Shown here: positions 27,784-35,812 of the stretch, in pieces | How positions within the stretch are numbered: the stretch's first letter is position 1 | Layout: each line of letters starts with the position of its first letter | Notes under the pieces: generated by a model | Databases searched by the model: none | Told to the model about the DNA's origin: nothing | What the model saw: only the letters and a program-made list of their open reading frames with translations | Program-made: the position numbers and the translations under genes | Assembly (NCBI GenBank): GCA_903928495.1 | Contig: CAIYQZ010000078.1 | Location: 28,323 to 92,322, forward strand | Reading direction: 5' to 3' | Source: an uncultured bacterium | GTDB taxonomy: Bacteria; Pseudomonadota; Gammaproteobacteria; Burkholderiales; Burkholderiaceae_C | Length of the DNA: 64,000 nucleotides

Positions 27784-29376
27784 TCAGGCTGACAGCTGAA
27801 AGATCTGTACCGCGCGCTGCAGCGTATCGGCCTTGCGTTCCAGCTCCTGGCAGGCACGGGCGGACACATCGGCCTGCTGGGCGTTTTCCTGCGTCACGCC
27901 GTCCAGCACCTGCATGGCCTGGTTGATCTGCTCCATGCCCTGGGCCTGCTCGCTGGCCGCATCGGTGATCTGCTGCAGAACTGCGCTCACTTTCTCCACA
28001 GAACCCACTGCGTGCCGAATGGTGCTGGCGGCACGGTCCACCGTGGTGGTGCCTTTGTCCACCTCGGTCAGCGAGGCCTGGATGAGGTCGCGGATTTCAT
28101 GCGCGGCCTGCGTGCTGCGCTGCGCCAGAAGCCGCACTTCCCCCGCCACAACGGCAAAACCCCGGCCTTGCTCGCCCGCATGGGCAGCCTCCACCGCCGC
28201 GTTCAGCGCCAGCAAGTTGGTTTGGAAGGCCAGGCTCTCGATGACTTCAATGATGGCGGTGATGCGGGACGACGCCGACTGGATTTCGTGCATGGAATGC
28301 GAGACCGCGTCCACGGCCTGACCGCCTCGGGTGGCCTCGGCCGAGGCTTCGACGCCCAATTGCGCCACGTCGTTCACGGTCTCAACGGTCTGGCGGATCG
28401 TGCCGGACACCTGTTCGACCGAGGCCGATGTTTCTTCCACGCCGCTGGCTTGCGACTCGGTGCGCCTTGCCAGCTCCTGGCTGCCCTGGTAGATGTCGCG
28501 AGCCTTGTCGACCATTCCGTCAACCTCACCGCGCACGTCGGTGACCACAGCGCGCATGTTGAGGTTGATGAGCCACAAGCGGCGCATCAGCGAGCCCAGA
28601 GGACTGGTGGTTTTGAAATCCATGGTGCCGTTCAGGTTGCAACCGGCCACATCACACGCCAGCCGATCGGCAGACGACAACTCCCGCAGCACCGTCCGGT
28701 TCAGCCAGGCCATCACGGCTGTGCCCCCCAGCACAAACAGCAGCACCTGCCATGCCCAAAGTGGCAGGCCGGTCGATTCGGCTCCCACCAGCCCAGGCCA
28801 TACCGCAGGTGTCATGCCAAGGGCCAGGCAGGCGGCCAAGGCCAGAGTCAACCGGTGCGCCAGGCTCAGGCGGTGCAGCCGCCCCAGCGCGTCGCGCCAC
28901 CCCAGGGGGCGCACGCCACCAGCGTGGATCTTGAAGGTGTGGTGTCCCGAGGCACGTTCCTGTGCCACCTTCGCGTACAAAGCCTCAGCTCCGGCGATTT
29001 GCGCACGCGTGGGCTTCAGACGCACCGACATGTAGGCAGAGGGTTTGCCGTTTTTCATCACCGGCGACACATTGGCGTGAACCCAGTAGTGGTCGCCGTT
29101 CTTGCGGCGGTTTTTGACAATGCCGCTCCAAGGCCGCCCGCGTCCGACCGTCGCCCACATGTCGGCAAAGGCTTCGGGCGGCATGTCGGGATGGCGCACG
29201 ATGCTGTGGGGTTGCCCCAGCAGTTCGTCATAGTCGAAGCCACTGGCTTTCACGAACTCGGCATTGCAGTGGGTGATGCGCCCCTGCGGATCGGTGGTGG
29301 ACACCAGTGTGGTGCCCTCCGTCAGCTCGAATTCGCGCTGGGTGACAGGGGGCAATGCAACAGACAGTTTCGACAT
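27784..29376 (-). CDS. Aer-like PAS-containing chemoreceptor
   Basis: The 530-residue protein starts at 29376 (a GTG two codons upstream is possible). Residues 15-130 form an Aer-type PAS domain ([49 protein letters not shown]), a class that binds FAD and senses redox or oxygen. Two hydrophobic segments near residues 180-235 follow, then HAMP-like sequence and the signalling tip [37 protein letters not shown]. There is no CZB domain. A perfect FNR-type box lies 86 bases upstream. Confidence 0.92.
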   Translation of the reverse strand: MSKLSVALPPVTQREFELTEGTTLVSTTDPQGRITHCNAEFVKASGFDYDELLGQPHSIVRHPDMPPEAFADMWATVGRGRPWSGIVKNRRKNGDHYWVHANVSPVMKNGKPSAYMSVRLKPTRAQIAGAEALYAKVAQERASGHHTFKIHAGGVRPLGWRDALGRLHRLSLAHRLTLALAACLALGMTPAVWPGLVGAESTGLPLWAWQVLLFVLGGTAVMAWLNRTVLRELSSADRLACDVAGCNLNGTMDFKTTSPLGSLMRRLWLINLNMRAVVTDVRGEVDGMVDKARDIYQGSQELARRTESQASGVEETSASVEQVSGTIRQTVETVNDVAQLGVEASAEATRGGQAVDAVSHSMHEIQSASSRITAIIEVIESLAFQTNLLALNAAVEAAHAGEQGRGFAVVAGEVRLLAQRSTQAAHEIRDLIQASLTEVDKGTTTVDRAASTIRHAVGSVEKVSAVLQQITDAASEQAQGMEQINQAMQVLDGVTQENAQQADVSARACQELERKADTLQRAVQIFQLSA

Positions 29377-29461
29377 GGGCACACTCGGGCAGTAGGAGTC
29401 GCTGGAAAGTGCCGAATTTTCAAGGGTTAACCCGCAAACAGGGACACATTGCGCTGCTGGC

Positions 29462-29475
29462 TTGATTTAAATCAA
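29462..29475. promoter_or_regulatory. Perfect FNR/Anr-type box
   Basis: TTGATTTAAATCAA is an exact match to the FNR consensus TTGAT-N4-ATCAA and is fully palindromic. It lies between the divergent Aer-like receptor gene and the exporter ATPase gene. Its centre is 92 bases from the receptor start and 103 from the ATPase start, so it could serve either. An oxygen- or redox-sensing receptor is a sensible target for an FNR-family regulator. Confidence 0.7.
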
Positions 29476-29532
29476 ATGAGCACACAGACCCAAAACGCAC
29501 CAAGTTGGCACACCAAAGATAGTTTTAATCAA

Positions 29533-29561
29533 TAGCTTGGAAATGAATACAGAAAAGCGCT
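29533..29561 (-). repeat. Short dispersed element AGCGCTT-N17-AGCTA, copy C
   Basis: Read on the minus strand, both blocks are perfect (AGCGCTT at 29561-29555, AGCTA at 29537-29533). The inner CTGTATTCA is shared with copy D at 1873-1901; 13 of 17 spacer bases agree. Its flank provides GGAG at 29562-29565, six bases before the TTG start of the ATPase gene, a good ribosome-binding spacing. Confidence 0.7.
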
Positions 29562-29571
29562 GGAGCCTTAT

Positions 29572-30255
29572 TTGACTGATATTTTGAGCCTGCAAGGCAT
29601 TCGCAAAAGCTACCACTTGGGCACACCGGTGGAGGCCGAGGTGCTGCACGGCATTGACGTGGCGCTGGTGCAGGCAGAGTTCGTGGGCCTCACCGGCCCG
29701 TCGGGCTCGGGCAAGAGCACGTTGCTCAACATCATTGGCCTTCTGGAGCGGCCCACCTCTGGCACGCTGACCATTGCAGGCCAGCCCACGCAGGCGCTGG
29801 ACGACGCGGCACTCACCCGCTTGAGGGGCCGCACCATCGGGTTTGTGTTCCAGTTCCACCACCTTCTGCCCGCGTTCACCGCTTTGGAAAACGTGATGCT
29901 GCCGTCCATCATCGAGCAGGGCCAGGCCACCACCGAGGCCGAAGCGTTCGGGCGCGAATTGCTGGCACGCGTGGGCCTGAGGGACGCGGCGCACAAGCGG
30001 CCCGGCGAGCTGTCCGGTGGCATGCAGCAGCGCGTGGCCATCGCGCGTGCGCTGGCCCTGCAGCCCCGCCTCATCCTGGCCGATGAGCCCACCGGCAACC
30101 TCGACACCGTGAGCGCCGACGAGGTGTTTGCCCTGCTGCGCGAGTTCAACCAGGACCACGGCAGTGCCTGCCTGATCGTCACGCACGACCCGCGCCTGGC
30201 CCAACGCTGCGACCGCCAACTGGTGCTGGTGGACGGACGGCTGGTGCAGGGCTGA
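29572..30255 (+). CDS. ABC exporter ATP-binding subunit (LolD/MacB type), partner of the second exporter
   Basis: The 227-residue ATPase has Walker A GPSGSGKST, FQFHHLLPAFTALENVMLPS typical of LolD, signature LSGGMQQR, Walker B LILADEPTGNLD and ...VTHDPR. The start is a TTG preceded at six bases by GGAG, which belongs to the flank of a dispersed element. No permease gene is adjacent downstream; the likely partners are the adaptor and permease at 25161-27745 on the same strand. An alternative is that it serves LolC/E encoded elsewhere. Confidence 0.87.
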   Translation: MTDILSLQGIRKSYHLGTPVEAEVLHGIDVALVQAEFVGLTGPSGSGKSTLLNIIGLLERPTSGTLTIAGQPTQALDDAALTRLRGRTIGFVFQFHHLLPAFTALENVMLPSIIEQGQATTEAEAFGRELLARVGLRDAAHKRPGELSGGMQQRVAIARALALQPRLILADEPTGNLDTVSADEVFALLREFNQDHGSACLIVTHDPRLAQRCDRQLVLVDGRLVQG

Positions 30256-30334
30256 CAGGCGGCGCAAATGTTCACCACGGAACATTTGTCCTTGCCCGCC
30301 CGGGAAGTCTCGCTTACATTGAAAGTGCAATTGA

Positions 30335-30418
30335 CACTGGCACACCCGCTGAAAAGCGGCGTCGCAAAGCTTCCGGTCTAAAGCTGCACCTCGGTGCAGC
30401 CATGACAGCGGGGTTCCC
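30335..30418 (+). promoter_or_regulatory. Cyclic di-GMP-I (GEMM-I) riboswitch
   Basis: The leader carries the conserved parts in order: GGCACAC, a P2 stem CCGCT-GAAA-AGCGG with a GNRA tetraloop (30346-30359), GTCGCAAAGC, CCGGTCTAAAG, a P3 stem GCTGCAC/GTGCAGC (30383-30400) and ATGACAGCGGGGTT. These align with the Vibrio Vc2-type aptamer (GACGCAAAGC, CCGGCCTAAA, AGCGGGGTT). The gene starts about 100 bases later. Two GC-rich hairpins in between (GCGCGG and GCCCC stems, about 30430-30470) may be the expression platform. No T-run follows, so whether c-di-GMP raises or lowers expression is open. Confidence 0.87.
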
Positions 30419-30515
30419 AAAATGCACACTGCCGCGCGCTTCACGGTGCGCGGTGGCCCCATGCGCGTTGGGGCTGGTCGTCGATCGCAGTCAACCCTTT
30501 TCAAGGAGTACCGCG

Positions 30516-32822
30516 ATGACCGCTATCCGATCGAGCAGACCGCCGTCAAGGCTGTCTTTGTTGGGCGCTGCAGCCCTGGCACTGAGCCCCATGTGGGCAG
30601 AGGCAGCCACACAAACCATCCAGGGCAAGCAGTTCCAGGTCACAGCCTGTGCAGTCGAACTGAATACAGGCTCAAACCCCGAACAAAGCAATTGCAGGTT
30701 TACCGGAAGCCAGGAGGTGGCTTATGGCAGCGGGAATCGATTTGTGTTGAAAACATTCAGCAGCAGCCCAGTGCAGTGTGGCAACCACACATTTGGTACT
30801 GACCCAGCGCCGAATCAAGCCAAGAAATGCTTCCTGCCAGCGCAAGCGCCAGCACCAGCACCCGTGCCAGCTGGCGATGTATGCCTTTTCGAACACATCA
30901 ACTACGGCGGCGCCAGCCTTTGCGTATCAGCCAGGCAGGCCAATGCCATGCCAGCGGGTTGGAATGACCGCGTGTCGTCAGTCAAGCTGGCCAGCGGGTT
31001 CAAGCTTGAGCTTTACGAGCACAACAACAAGGGCGGGCGGATGCTGTTGCTGGAAGTCAGCGCGCCCAACCTTGTGACCTTGGGTTTCAACGACCGAACA
31101 TCGTCTTACGTTGCCAGTCGGGTGATGGGTACACCACCACCACCACCACCGCCGCCACCGCCAGCTCCAACCCCGGCGCCCAGCCCATCGCCCTCCCCTG
31201 CTCCTGCGCCCGCTCCCAGTCCCACTCCAGCGCCCGCACCTTCACCCAGTCCTGCTCCTGCTCCAGTGCCCACTGCCAAGGCTGATGCCGCACGCCTGTT
31301 GGTACAGGCCACATACGGCCCCACCATGGGCGAGATCGACAGCGTTGCTGCGTCGGGGGCAGAGGCGTGGGTGACACAGCAGTTCGCCACGCCGCCCATG
31401 GACACCCACTGGGCTTACGTGATGGAGCGCAAAGGCCCCATCGGCTGCACTGTATGTAACGCGCAATACATCAACGCCACCATGGAAAGTTTCTGGACAC
31501 AGGCCGTGCGCGGACCTGACCAGCTGCGCCAGCGCACTGTGCTGGCACTGAGCGAACTGTTTGTGGTGTCCACCGTCAACAGTCCGGTCGATATCCATGC
31601 CGATGCCCATGCCAGTTACCTGGACATGCTGTCGCGCAATGCATTCGGCAACTTCCGCACCCTGCTGGAACAGGTCAGCACCCACCCGACCATGGCGCAC
31701 TACCTGTCGCACATGAGAAACCAGAAGGAAGACCCCACGACGGGTCGCATCCCCGATGAAAACTATGCAAGGGAGGTGATGCAGCTCTTCAGCATCGGCT
31801 TGTGGCAACTGAACGCCGACGGCACACGCAAGCTAGACGGCAGCGGACGCCCCATTCCGACCTACGGACAGGACGACGTGATGGGACTGGCGAAGGTCTT
31901 CACTGGCTGGAGCTGGAATGGCCCGGACAAGAGCGGGAGCCGCTGGGAGGGTTGGATCGGCAAGAACTGGAAAGACCAGTTGCAGAACTACCCTGACCAC
32001 CACTCGCAAAGTGAAAAACGCTTCCTCGGCACAGTGGTACCTGCGGGCACCTCAGGTGAGCAGTCCATGAAAGTGGCCATGGACACGCTGTTCAACCACC
32101 CGAATGTGGGCCCGTTCATCGGCAGCCAGTTGATCAAACGCTTTGTCACCAGCAACCCCAGCCCCGCCTACGTGGGCAGAGTGGCGGGAGCCTTCAACAA
32201 CAACGGAGGAGGTGTGCGGGGCGACATGAAGGCTGTGCTCCGCGCTGTGCTGCTGGACCCTGAAGCCCGCAGTGCCGCACAACTGGCCGACTCCAACTGG
32301 GGCAAGCTGCGCGAGCCGCTGGTGCGCTTCGGCAACTGGATGCGCGCCTTCAATGCCAGTGCCGCTAACGGGTACTACAGCATCTGGAATCTGGAAGACC
32401 CTGTGTCCAGCATTGGCCAGAACCCGTTGCGGGCACCCAGCGTGTTCAACTGGTTCCGCCCCGGCTATGCACCTCCCGGCGAAATTCTGCGCAAAGGCCT
32501 GGTGGCACCGGAGTTCCAGATCACCCACGAAACCACCACCACGGGCTACGCCAACTTTGTGACCCACACGGTGGAGCGCGGGCACGGCTGGAACAGCAGC
32601 GCCATCAAAGCCAACTACTCACCCGAAGTGGCGCTGGCCAACAACCCGGCCGCACTGATGGACAGGCTCAACCTACTGTTGACGGCAGGCCGAATGAGTG
32701 CCAGCACCCGCCAAACCATTCTGGATGCCGTGACAGCCATGCCTGCCACCAAGCCCGAAGCCCGAGTGCACACCGCTGTGGCGCTGACCATGCTGTCGCC
32801 TGACTTCATCGTGCAGAAATAA
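30516..32822 (+). CDS. Secreted DUF1800 protein with beta/gamma-crystallin-like domain
   Basis: The 768-residue protein starts at 30516, with AAGGAG nine bases upstream, and has a signal peptide ending in AEAA. Residues 30-110 form a cysteine-bearing domain; residues 122-200 resemble a beta/gamma-crystallin or I36-type fold (CLFEHINYGGASLCV, FKLELYEHNNKGGRM); residues 205-255 are a proline/alanine linker; DUF1800 fills the rest from DAARLLVQATYGPTMGEID. DUF1800 genes usually pair with DUF1501 genes, as here, 11 bases apart. The function is unknown; the riboswitch points to surface or biofilm biology. Confidence 0.88.
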   Translation: MTAIRSSRPPSRLSLLGAAALALSPMWAEAATQTIQGKQFQVTACAVELNTGSNPEQSNCRFTGSQEVAYGSGNRFVLKTFSSSPVQCGNHTFGTDPAPNQAKKCFLPAQAPAPAPVPAGDVCLFEHINYGGASLCVSARQANAMPAGWNDRVSSVKLASGFKLELYEHNNKGGRMLLLEVSAPNLVTLGFNDRTSSYVASRVMGTPPPPPPPPPPAPTPAPSPSPSPAPAPAPSPTPAPAPSPSPAPAPVPTAKADAARLLVQATYGPTMGEIDSVAASGAEAWVTQQFATPPMDTHWAYVMERKGPIGCTVCNAQYINATMESFWTQAVRGPDQLRQRTVLALSELFVVSTVNSPVDIHADAHASYLDMLSRNAFGNFRTLLEQVSTHPTMAHYLSHMRNQKEDPTTGRIPDENYAREVMQLFSIGLWQLNADGTRKLDGSGRPIPTYGQDDVMGLAKVFTGWSWNGPDKSGSRWEGWIGKNWKDQLQNYPDHHSQSEKRFLGTVVPAGTSGEQSMKVAMDTLFNHPNVGPFIGSQLIKRFVTSNPSPAYVGRVAGAFNNNGGGVRGDMKAVLRAVLLDPEARSAAQLADSNWGKLREPLVRFGNWMRAFNASAANGYYSIWNLEDPVSSIGQNPLRAPSVFNWFRPGYAPPGEILRKGLVAPEFQITHETTTTGYANFVTHTVERGHGWNSSAIKANYSPEVALANNPAALMDRLNLLLTAGRMSASTRQTILDAVTAMPATKPEARVHTAVALTMLSPDFIVQK

Positions 32823-32833
32823 GGAGTATCCGA

Positions 32834-34231
32834 ATGAACACCTTCAATACCTCAGGGCCCATGCGGGCCGGTCGGCGCGAGTTTCTGCGTCGCGCATCCT
32901 TTATGGCAGCCAGTGCGGGCTCACCCTTTGCTCTGAATTTGCTGGCCATGGGTGCCGCCAGCGCACAAACCGGCGGTGGGCATAAGGCGCTGGTGTGCGT
33001 GTTTCTGGCGGGCGGCAACGACCAGTCAAACACCGTGGTCCCCACCAGCTCGGCGGGCTGGGCCGCGTACTCTCAGGCACGGCCCACGCTGGCCATACCG
33101 GCGGCACAGTTGCTATCCATCAACCCAGCTGACTACAACGGTGAGCCGCTAGGGCTGCATGGCTCCCTGAGCGCACTCAAACCGCTGTTTGACCAACAGC
33201 GGGTGGCGTTGCTGGCCAACGTGGGAACGCTGGCGGCACCCATTACCAAAGCGCAATGGAACCGGGGCAATGCGACCGTGCCCACACCGGCACAGCTGTT
33301 TTCGCACTCTGACCAGCAGGGTGCCTGGCAAACCGGGCTGCCCGACCAACCTTCTGAAACCGGGTGGTTAGGCCGCACGGGCGACCTGACCGCCAGCGCC
33401 TTCAACCCGGGCAGCGGTGTATCCATTGCCATGTCGGTGGCGGGCAACAACATCATGCAGGCGGGCAACAGCACCATCCAGTATCAGCTGACGACACAGG
33501 GTGCCGTGAAGGTGTCGGCCGTGACATCAGGCCTGTACGGATCGGCAGCAGGCGCCACTGCCGCCCGGCGCCTGATGACCGACACACGCAACACCTTGCT
33601 GGAAAACGAGCTGAACAAGGTGTCCAGCCGTTCCATCAGCACCGAGGCGCTGGTCAGCAACGCCTTGGCCGGCACACCCGCCTTGTCTGCATTTCCGGAC
33701 ACGTCAATGGGCAAACAGCTGAGCATGGTGGCCCGCATGATTGCCGCACGCGGCGCCCTGGGCCAGCAGAGGCAGATTTTCTTCGTGCAGCAGGGTGGCT
33801 ATGACTTCCATGACAACCTGCCCACCGACCACGCCAACCGCATGCGGGAACTGGGTGATGCGCTGGCAGCGTTCTACCAGGCCACACAGAGCCTGGGTGT
33901 TCAGGACAGCGTGACGACCTTCACCGCGTCGGACTTTGGCCGCGCCCTGCAAAGCAACGGGCGTGGCTCAGACCATGGCTGGGGCGGGCACCACTTCATC
34001 ATGGGCGGCGCGGTGGCAGGCAACCGGGTGTACGGCAGTTTTCCCCAGACAGCGCTGGGCGGCAGCCAGGACGCCGGACAGGGAAGGCTGATTCCCACCA
34101 CCTCCGTGGACGAATACGGAGCCACGCTGGCACGCTGGTTCGGCGTATCGGAGAGCAACCTGCCCGTGGTGTTGCCCAACCTCCGCCGTTTTGCGACACC
34201 TGACCTTGGCTTCATGCGGAAACCAGCCTGA
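32834..34231 (+). CDS. DUF1501 secreted protein, Tat substrate
   Basis: A 465-residue protein with a twin-arginine signal (GRREFLRRASFMAASAG), so it is probably folded before export. The body matches DUF1501, a sulfatase-like/alkaline-phosphatase-superfamily group: LVCVFLAGGNDQSNTVVP near the start, and TASDFGRALQSNGRGSDHGWGGHHFIMGG toward the end, with Asp and His residues that could bind metal. It is transcribed with the DUF1800 gene and is therefore likely under the same c-di-GMP riboswitch. The substrate is unknown. Confidence 0.88.
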   Translation: MNTFNTSGPMRAGRREFLRRASFMAASAGSPFALNLLAMGAASAQTGGGHKALVCVFLAGGNDQSNTVVPTSSAGWAAYSQARPTLAIPAAQLLSINPADYNGEPLGLHGSLSALKPLFDQQRVALLANVGTLAAPITKAQWNRGNATVPTPAQLFSHSDQQGAWQTGLPDQPSETGWLGRTGDLTASAFNPGSGVSIAMSVAGNNIMQAGNSTIQYQLTTQGAVKVSAVTSGLYGSAAGATAARRLMTDTRNTLLENELNKVSSRSISTEALVSNALAGTPALSAFPDTSMGKQLSMVARMIAARGALGQQRQIFFVQQGGYDFHDNLPTDHANRMRELGDALAAFYQATQSLGVQDSVTTFTASDFGRALQSNGRGSDHGWGGHHFIMGGAVAGNRVYGSFPQTALGGSQDAGQGRLIPTTSVDEYGATLARWFGVSESNLPVVLPNLRRFATPDLGFMRKPA

Positions 34232-34251
34232 CACCGGAGCACTGGCGGGTG

Positions 34252-34281
34252 CCCACAACTGACGAGCCTGGCAGTTGTGGG
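34252..34281 (+). terminator. Hairpin after the DUF1800/DUF1501 operon
   Basis: CCCACAACTG at 34252-34261 pairs perfectly with CAGTTGTGGG at 34272-34281 around a ten-base loop, 20 bases after the DUF1501 stop. It has no T-run, so it may be a rho-dependent stop with a protective hairpin rather than an intrinsic terminator. Confidence 0.4.
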
Positions 34282-34446
34282 TGCGCGGGCGGCAGTGTCT
34301 GGCACCTTGCCGGTGGGGAGATGAAGGGTACCAGTGCCGAAGACATTTGATTTCCAAACAGTTTTCGGGTTTCATTGGCACCACGTGAGCTGGCACAAGA
34401 CTTGATACCCCTGTCACGCCGAAGCCCATTCACACCACCCGCTGCC

Positions 34447-35073
34447 ATGAACACCACCCTGCCGCCATTTGCCGCGCTGTCCTCCGATGCTGCCGACCAC
34501 GATGCCGAACGCCGACAGATGTTGCTGGCCACCGCCGGTGTGGCCTGTGCGGGCACGCTGGCCACGGCGTGGCCGTTTGTATCGTCATTTGCGCCCAGCG
34601 AACGGGCACATGCCCAAGGCGCGAGCGTGGAGGCAAGTGTGGACGACATCCCGCCAGGCTCCATCAAGACCGTCGAATGGCGGGGCAAACCGGTGTGGAT
34701 CATGCGGCGCACCCCTGAAATGCTGGCGGCGCTGCCCTCCCTGAACAGCCAACTGGCTGACCCCGACTCTCAGCGTGACCAGCAACCAGATTACGCACGC
34801 AACCCCGCCCGCTCCATCCAGCCCGAGTTGCTGGTGGTGACGGCCATTTGCACGCACCTGGGTTGCTCGCCCAACATGGTTGCTGAAGGCTCAGGCAACC
34901 CCAGCGTGGCAACCGACTGGAAAGGCGGCTTCTTCTGCCCTTGCCACGGGTCAACGTTCGACCTGGCCGGACGCGTCTTCAAAAACAAGCCCGCCCCCAC
35001 CAACCTGGAAGTGCCCCCGCACCAGTACCTGTCTGCCACGCGGGTTCTGATCGGCGAAGACGGCAAAGCCTGA
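34447..35073 (+). CDS. Rieske iron-sulfur protein, PetA-like, orphan copy
   Basis: A 208-residue protein from the ATG at 34447. It has an N-terminal anchor (MLLATAGVACAGTLATAWPFV) after an RRQ pair, then SSFAPSERAHAQGA, the PetA N-terminal region, and both cluster-binding loops CTHLGC and CPCHGS of a Rieske centre. Overall it resembles PetA of the cytochrome bc1 complex. Unlike a normal pet operon, no cytochrome b or c1 gene follows; the next gene is a metallo-beta-lactamase-fold protein. It could be a second copy or serve another quinol-dependent chain. Confidence 0.85.
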   Translation: MNTTLPPFAALSSDAADHDAERRQMLLATAGVACAGTLATAWPFVSSFAPSERAHAQGASVEASVDDIPPGSIKTVEWRGKPVWIMRRTPEMLAALPSLNSQLADPDSQRDQQPDYARNPARSIQPELLVVTAICTHLGCSPNMVAEGSGNPSVATDWKGGFFCPCHGSTFDLAGRVFKNKPAPTNLEVPPHQYLSATRVLIGEDGKA

Positions 35074-35104
35074 CCGGCCTGTTTCACATTTGCGAAAGCG
35101 CGCC

Positions 35105-35716
35105 ATGTGGTTCCGCCAGTTGATCGACAACCAGACCCAGGCCCTCACATATGTATTGGGCGACCCTGCCAGCAAAGAGGTGGTGGTGCTGGATCCGCAA
35201 CCCCGCGACTGGCCCTTGCTGCAGGCGCTGACAGACGACTTTGGCGGCAAGCTCAAGGCCATCCTGCTCACGCACAACCACCAGCCCGATCGGCTCCAGC
35301 GGTTGCTGGCGCTGAAGCATCCCCTGTTCTATGCCGGTCGTTGGCACTGCCTGCCCGGTACCGGTGCAGCATGGCCCACCAGCCACTTACCACTTGGCAA
35401 CACCACGCTGCGCATGCTACCCACACCAGGCCACACGCTGGAGTGCACCAGTTTTCTGTGGGAAGACCGCCTGTTCTGCGGCGACTTGCTGGACACGTCC
35501 CTGTGCACAGAGCAACCGCAGCCCCAGGACACCGCACGCCTGTGGGAAAGCCAGCAGCAGCAGGTGCTGACACTGCCAGCCGACACCTTGCTGTACCCCG
35601 CACACATCATCCATGGGCGCATGGTGCTCAACCTGCACGACTACCCGCGGCTGTCAGCGGGCGGCGAGCGTTTGCGCTCCCGTGATGTGTTCATGTCAGC
35701 GCTGGAAAACCACTGA
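35105..35716 (+). CDS. Metallo-beta-lactamase-fold protein with altered metal motif
   Basis: The 203-residue protein has the metallo-beta-lactamase fold: VLDPQPRDWPLLQAL, LLTHNHQPDRLQRLL, TPGHTLECTSFLWEDRLFCGDLL and LLYPAHIIHG. The GHT, GD and terminal AH blocks resemble ETHE1-type persulfide dioxygenases and glyoxalase II. The first motif should be HXHXDH but reads HNHQPDR, with one extra residue and arginine in place of the last histidine, so full di-metal activity is doubtful. It starts 31 bases after the Rieske gene and is probably co-transcribed; an in-frame TTG at 35090 is an alternative start. Confidence 0.7.
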   Translation: MWFRQLIDNQTQALTYVLGDPASKEVVVLDPQPRDWPLLQALTDDFGGKLKAILLTHNHQPDRLQRLLALKHPLFYAGRWHCLPGTGAAWPTSHLPLGNTTLRMLPTPGHTLECTSFLWEDRLFCGDLLDTSLCTEQPQPQDTARLWESQQQQVLTLPADTLLYPAHIIHGRMVLNLHDYPRLSAGGERLRSRDVFMSALENH

Positions 35717-35812
35717 CCCTGCCAGGGCCGCAAGGCTGGCAAATACCGGGGGGATGCAGCAGAATGTTGGCCATCCATTCGAGTGGCGTGGTCACCGCGC
35801 TGCCACACAGCC

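Noticed and set aside
31130..31280. Tandem repeat as CRISPR or minisatellite
   Set aside because: It is the codon repeat of a proline/alanine linker within the DUF1800 gene, with no spacers.
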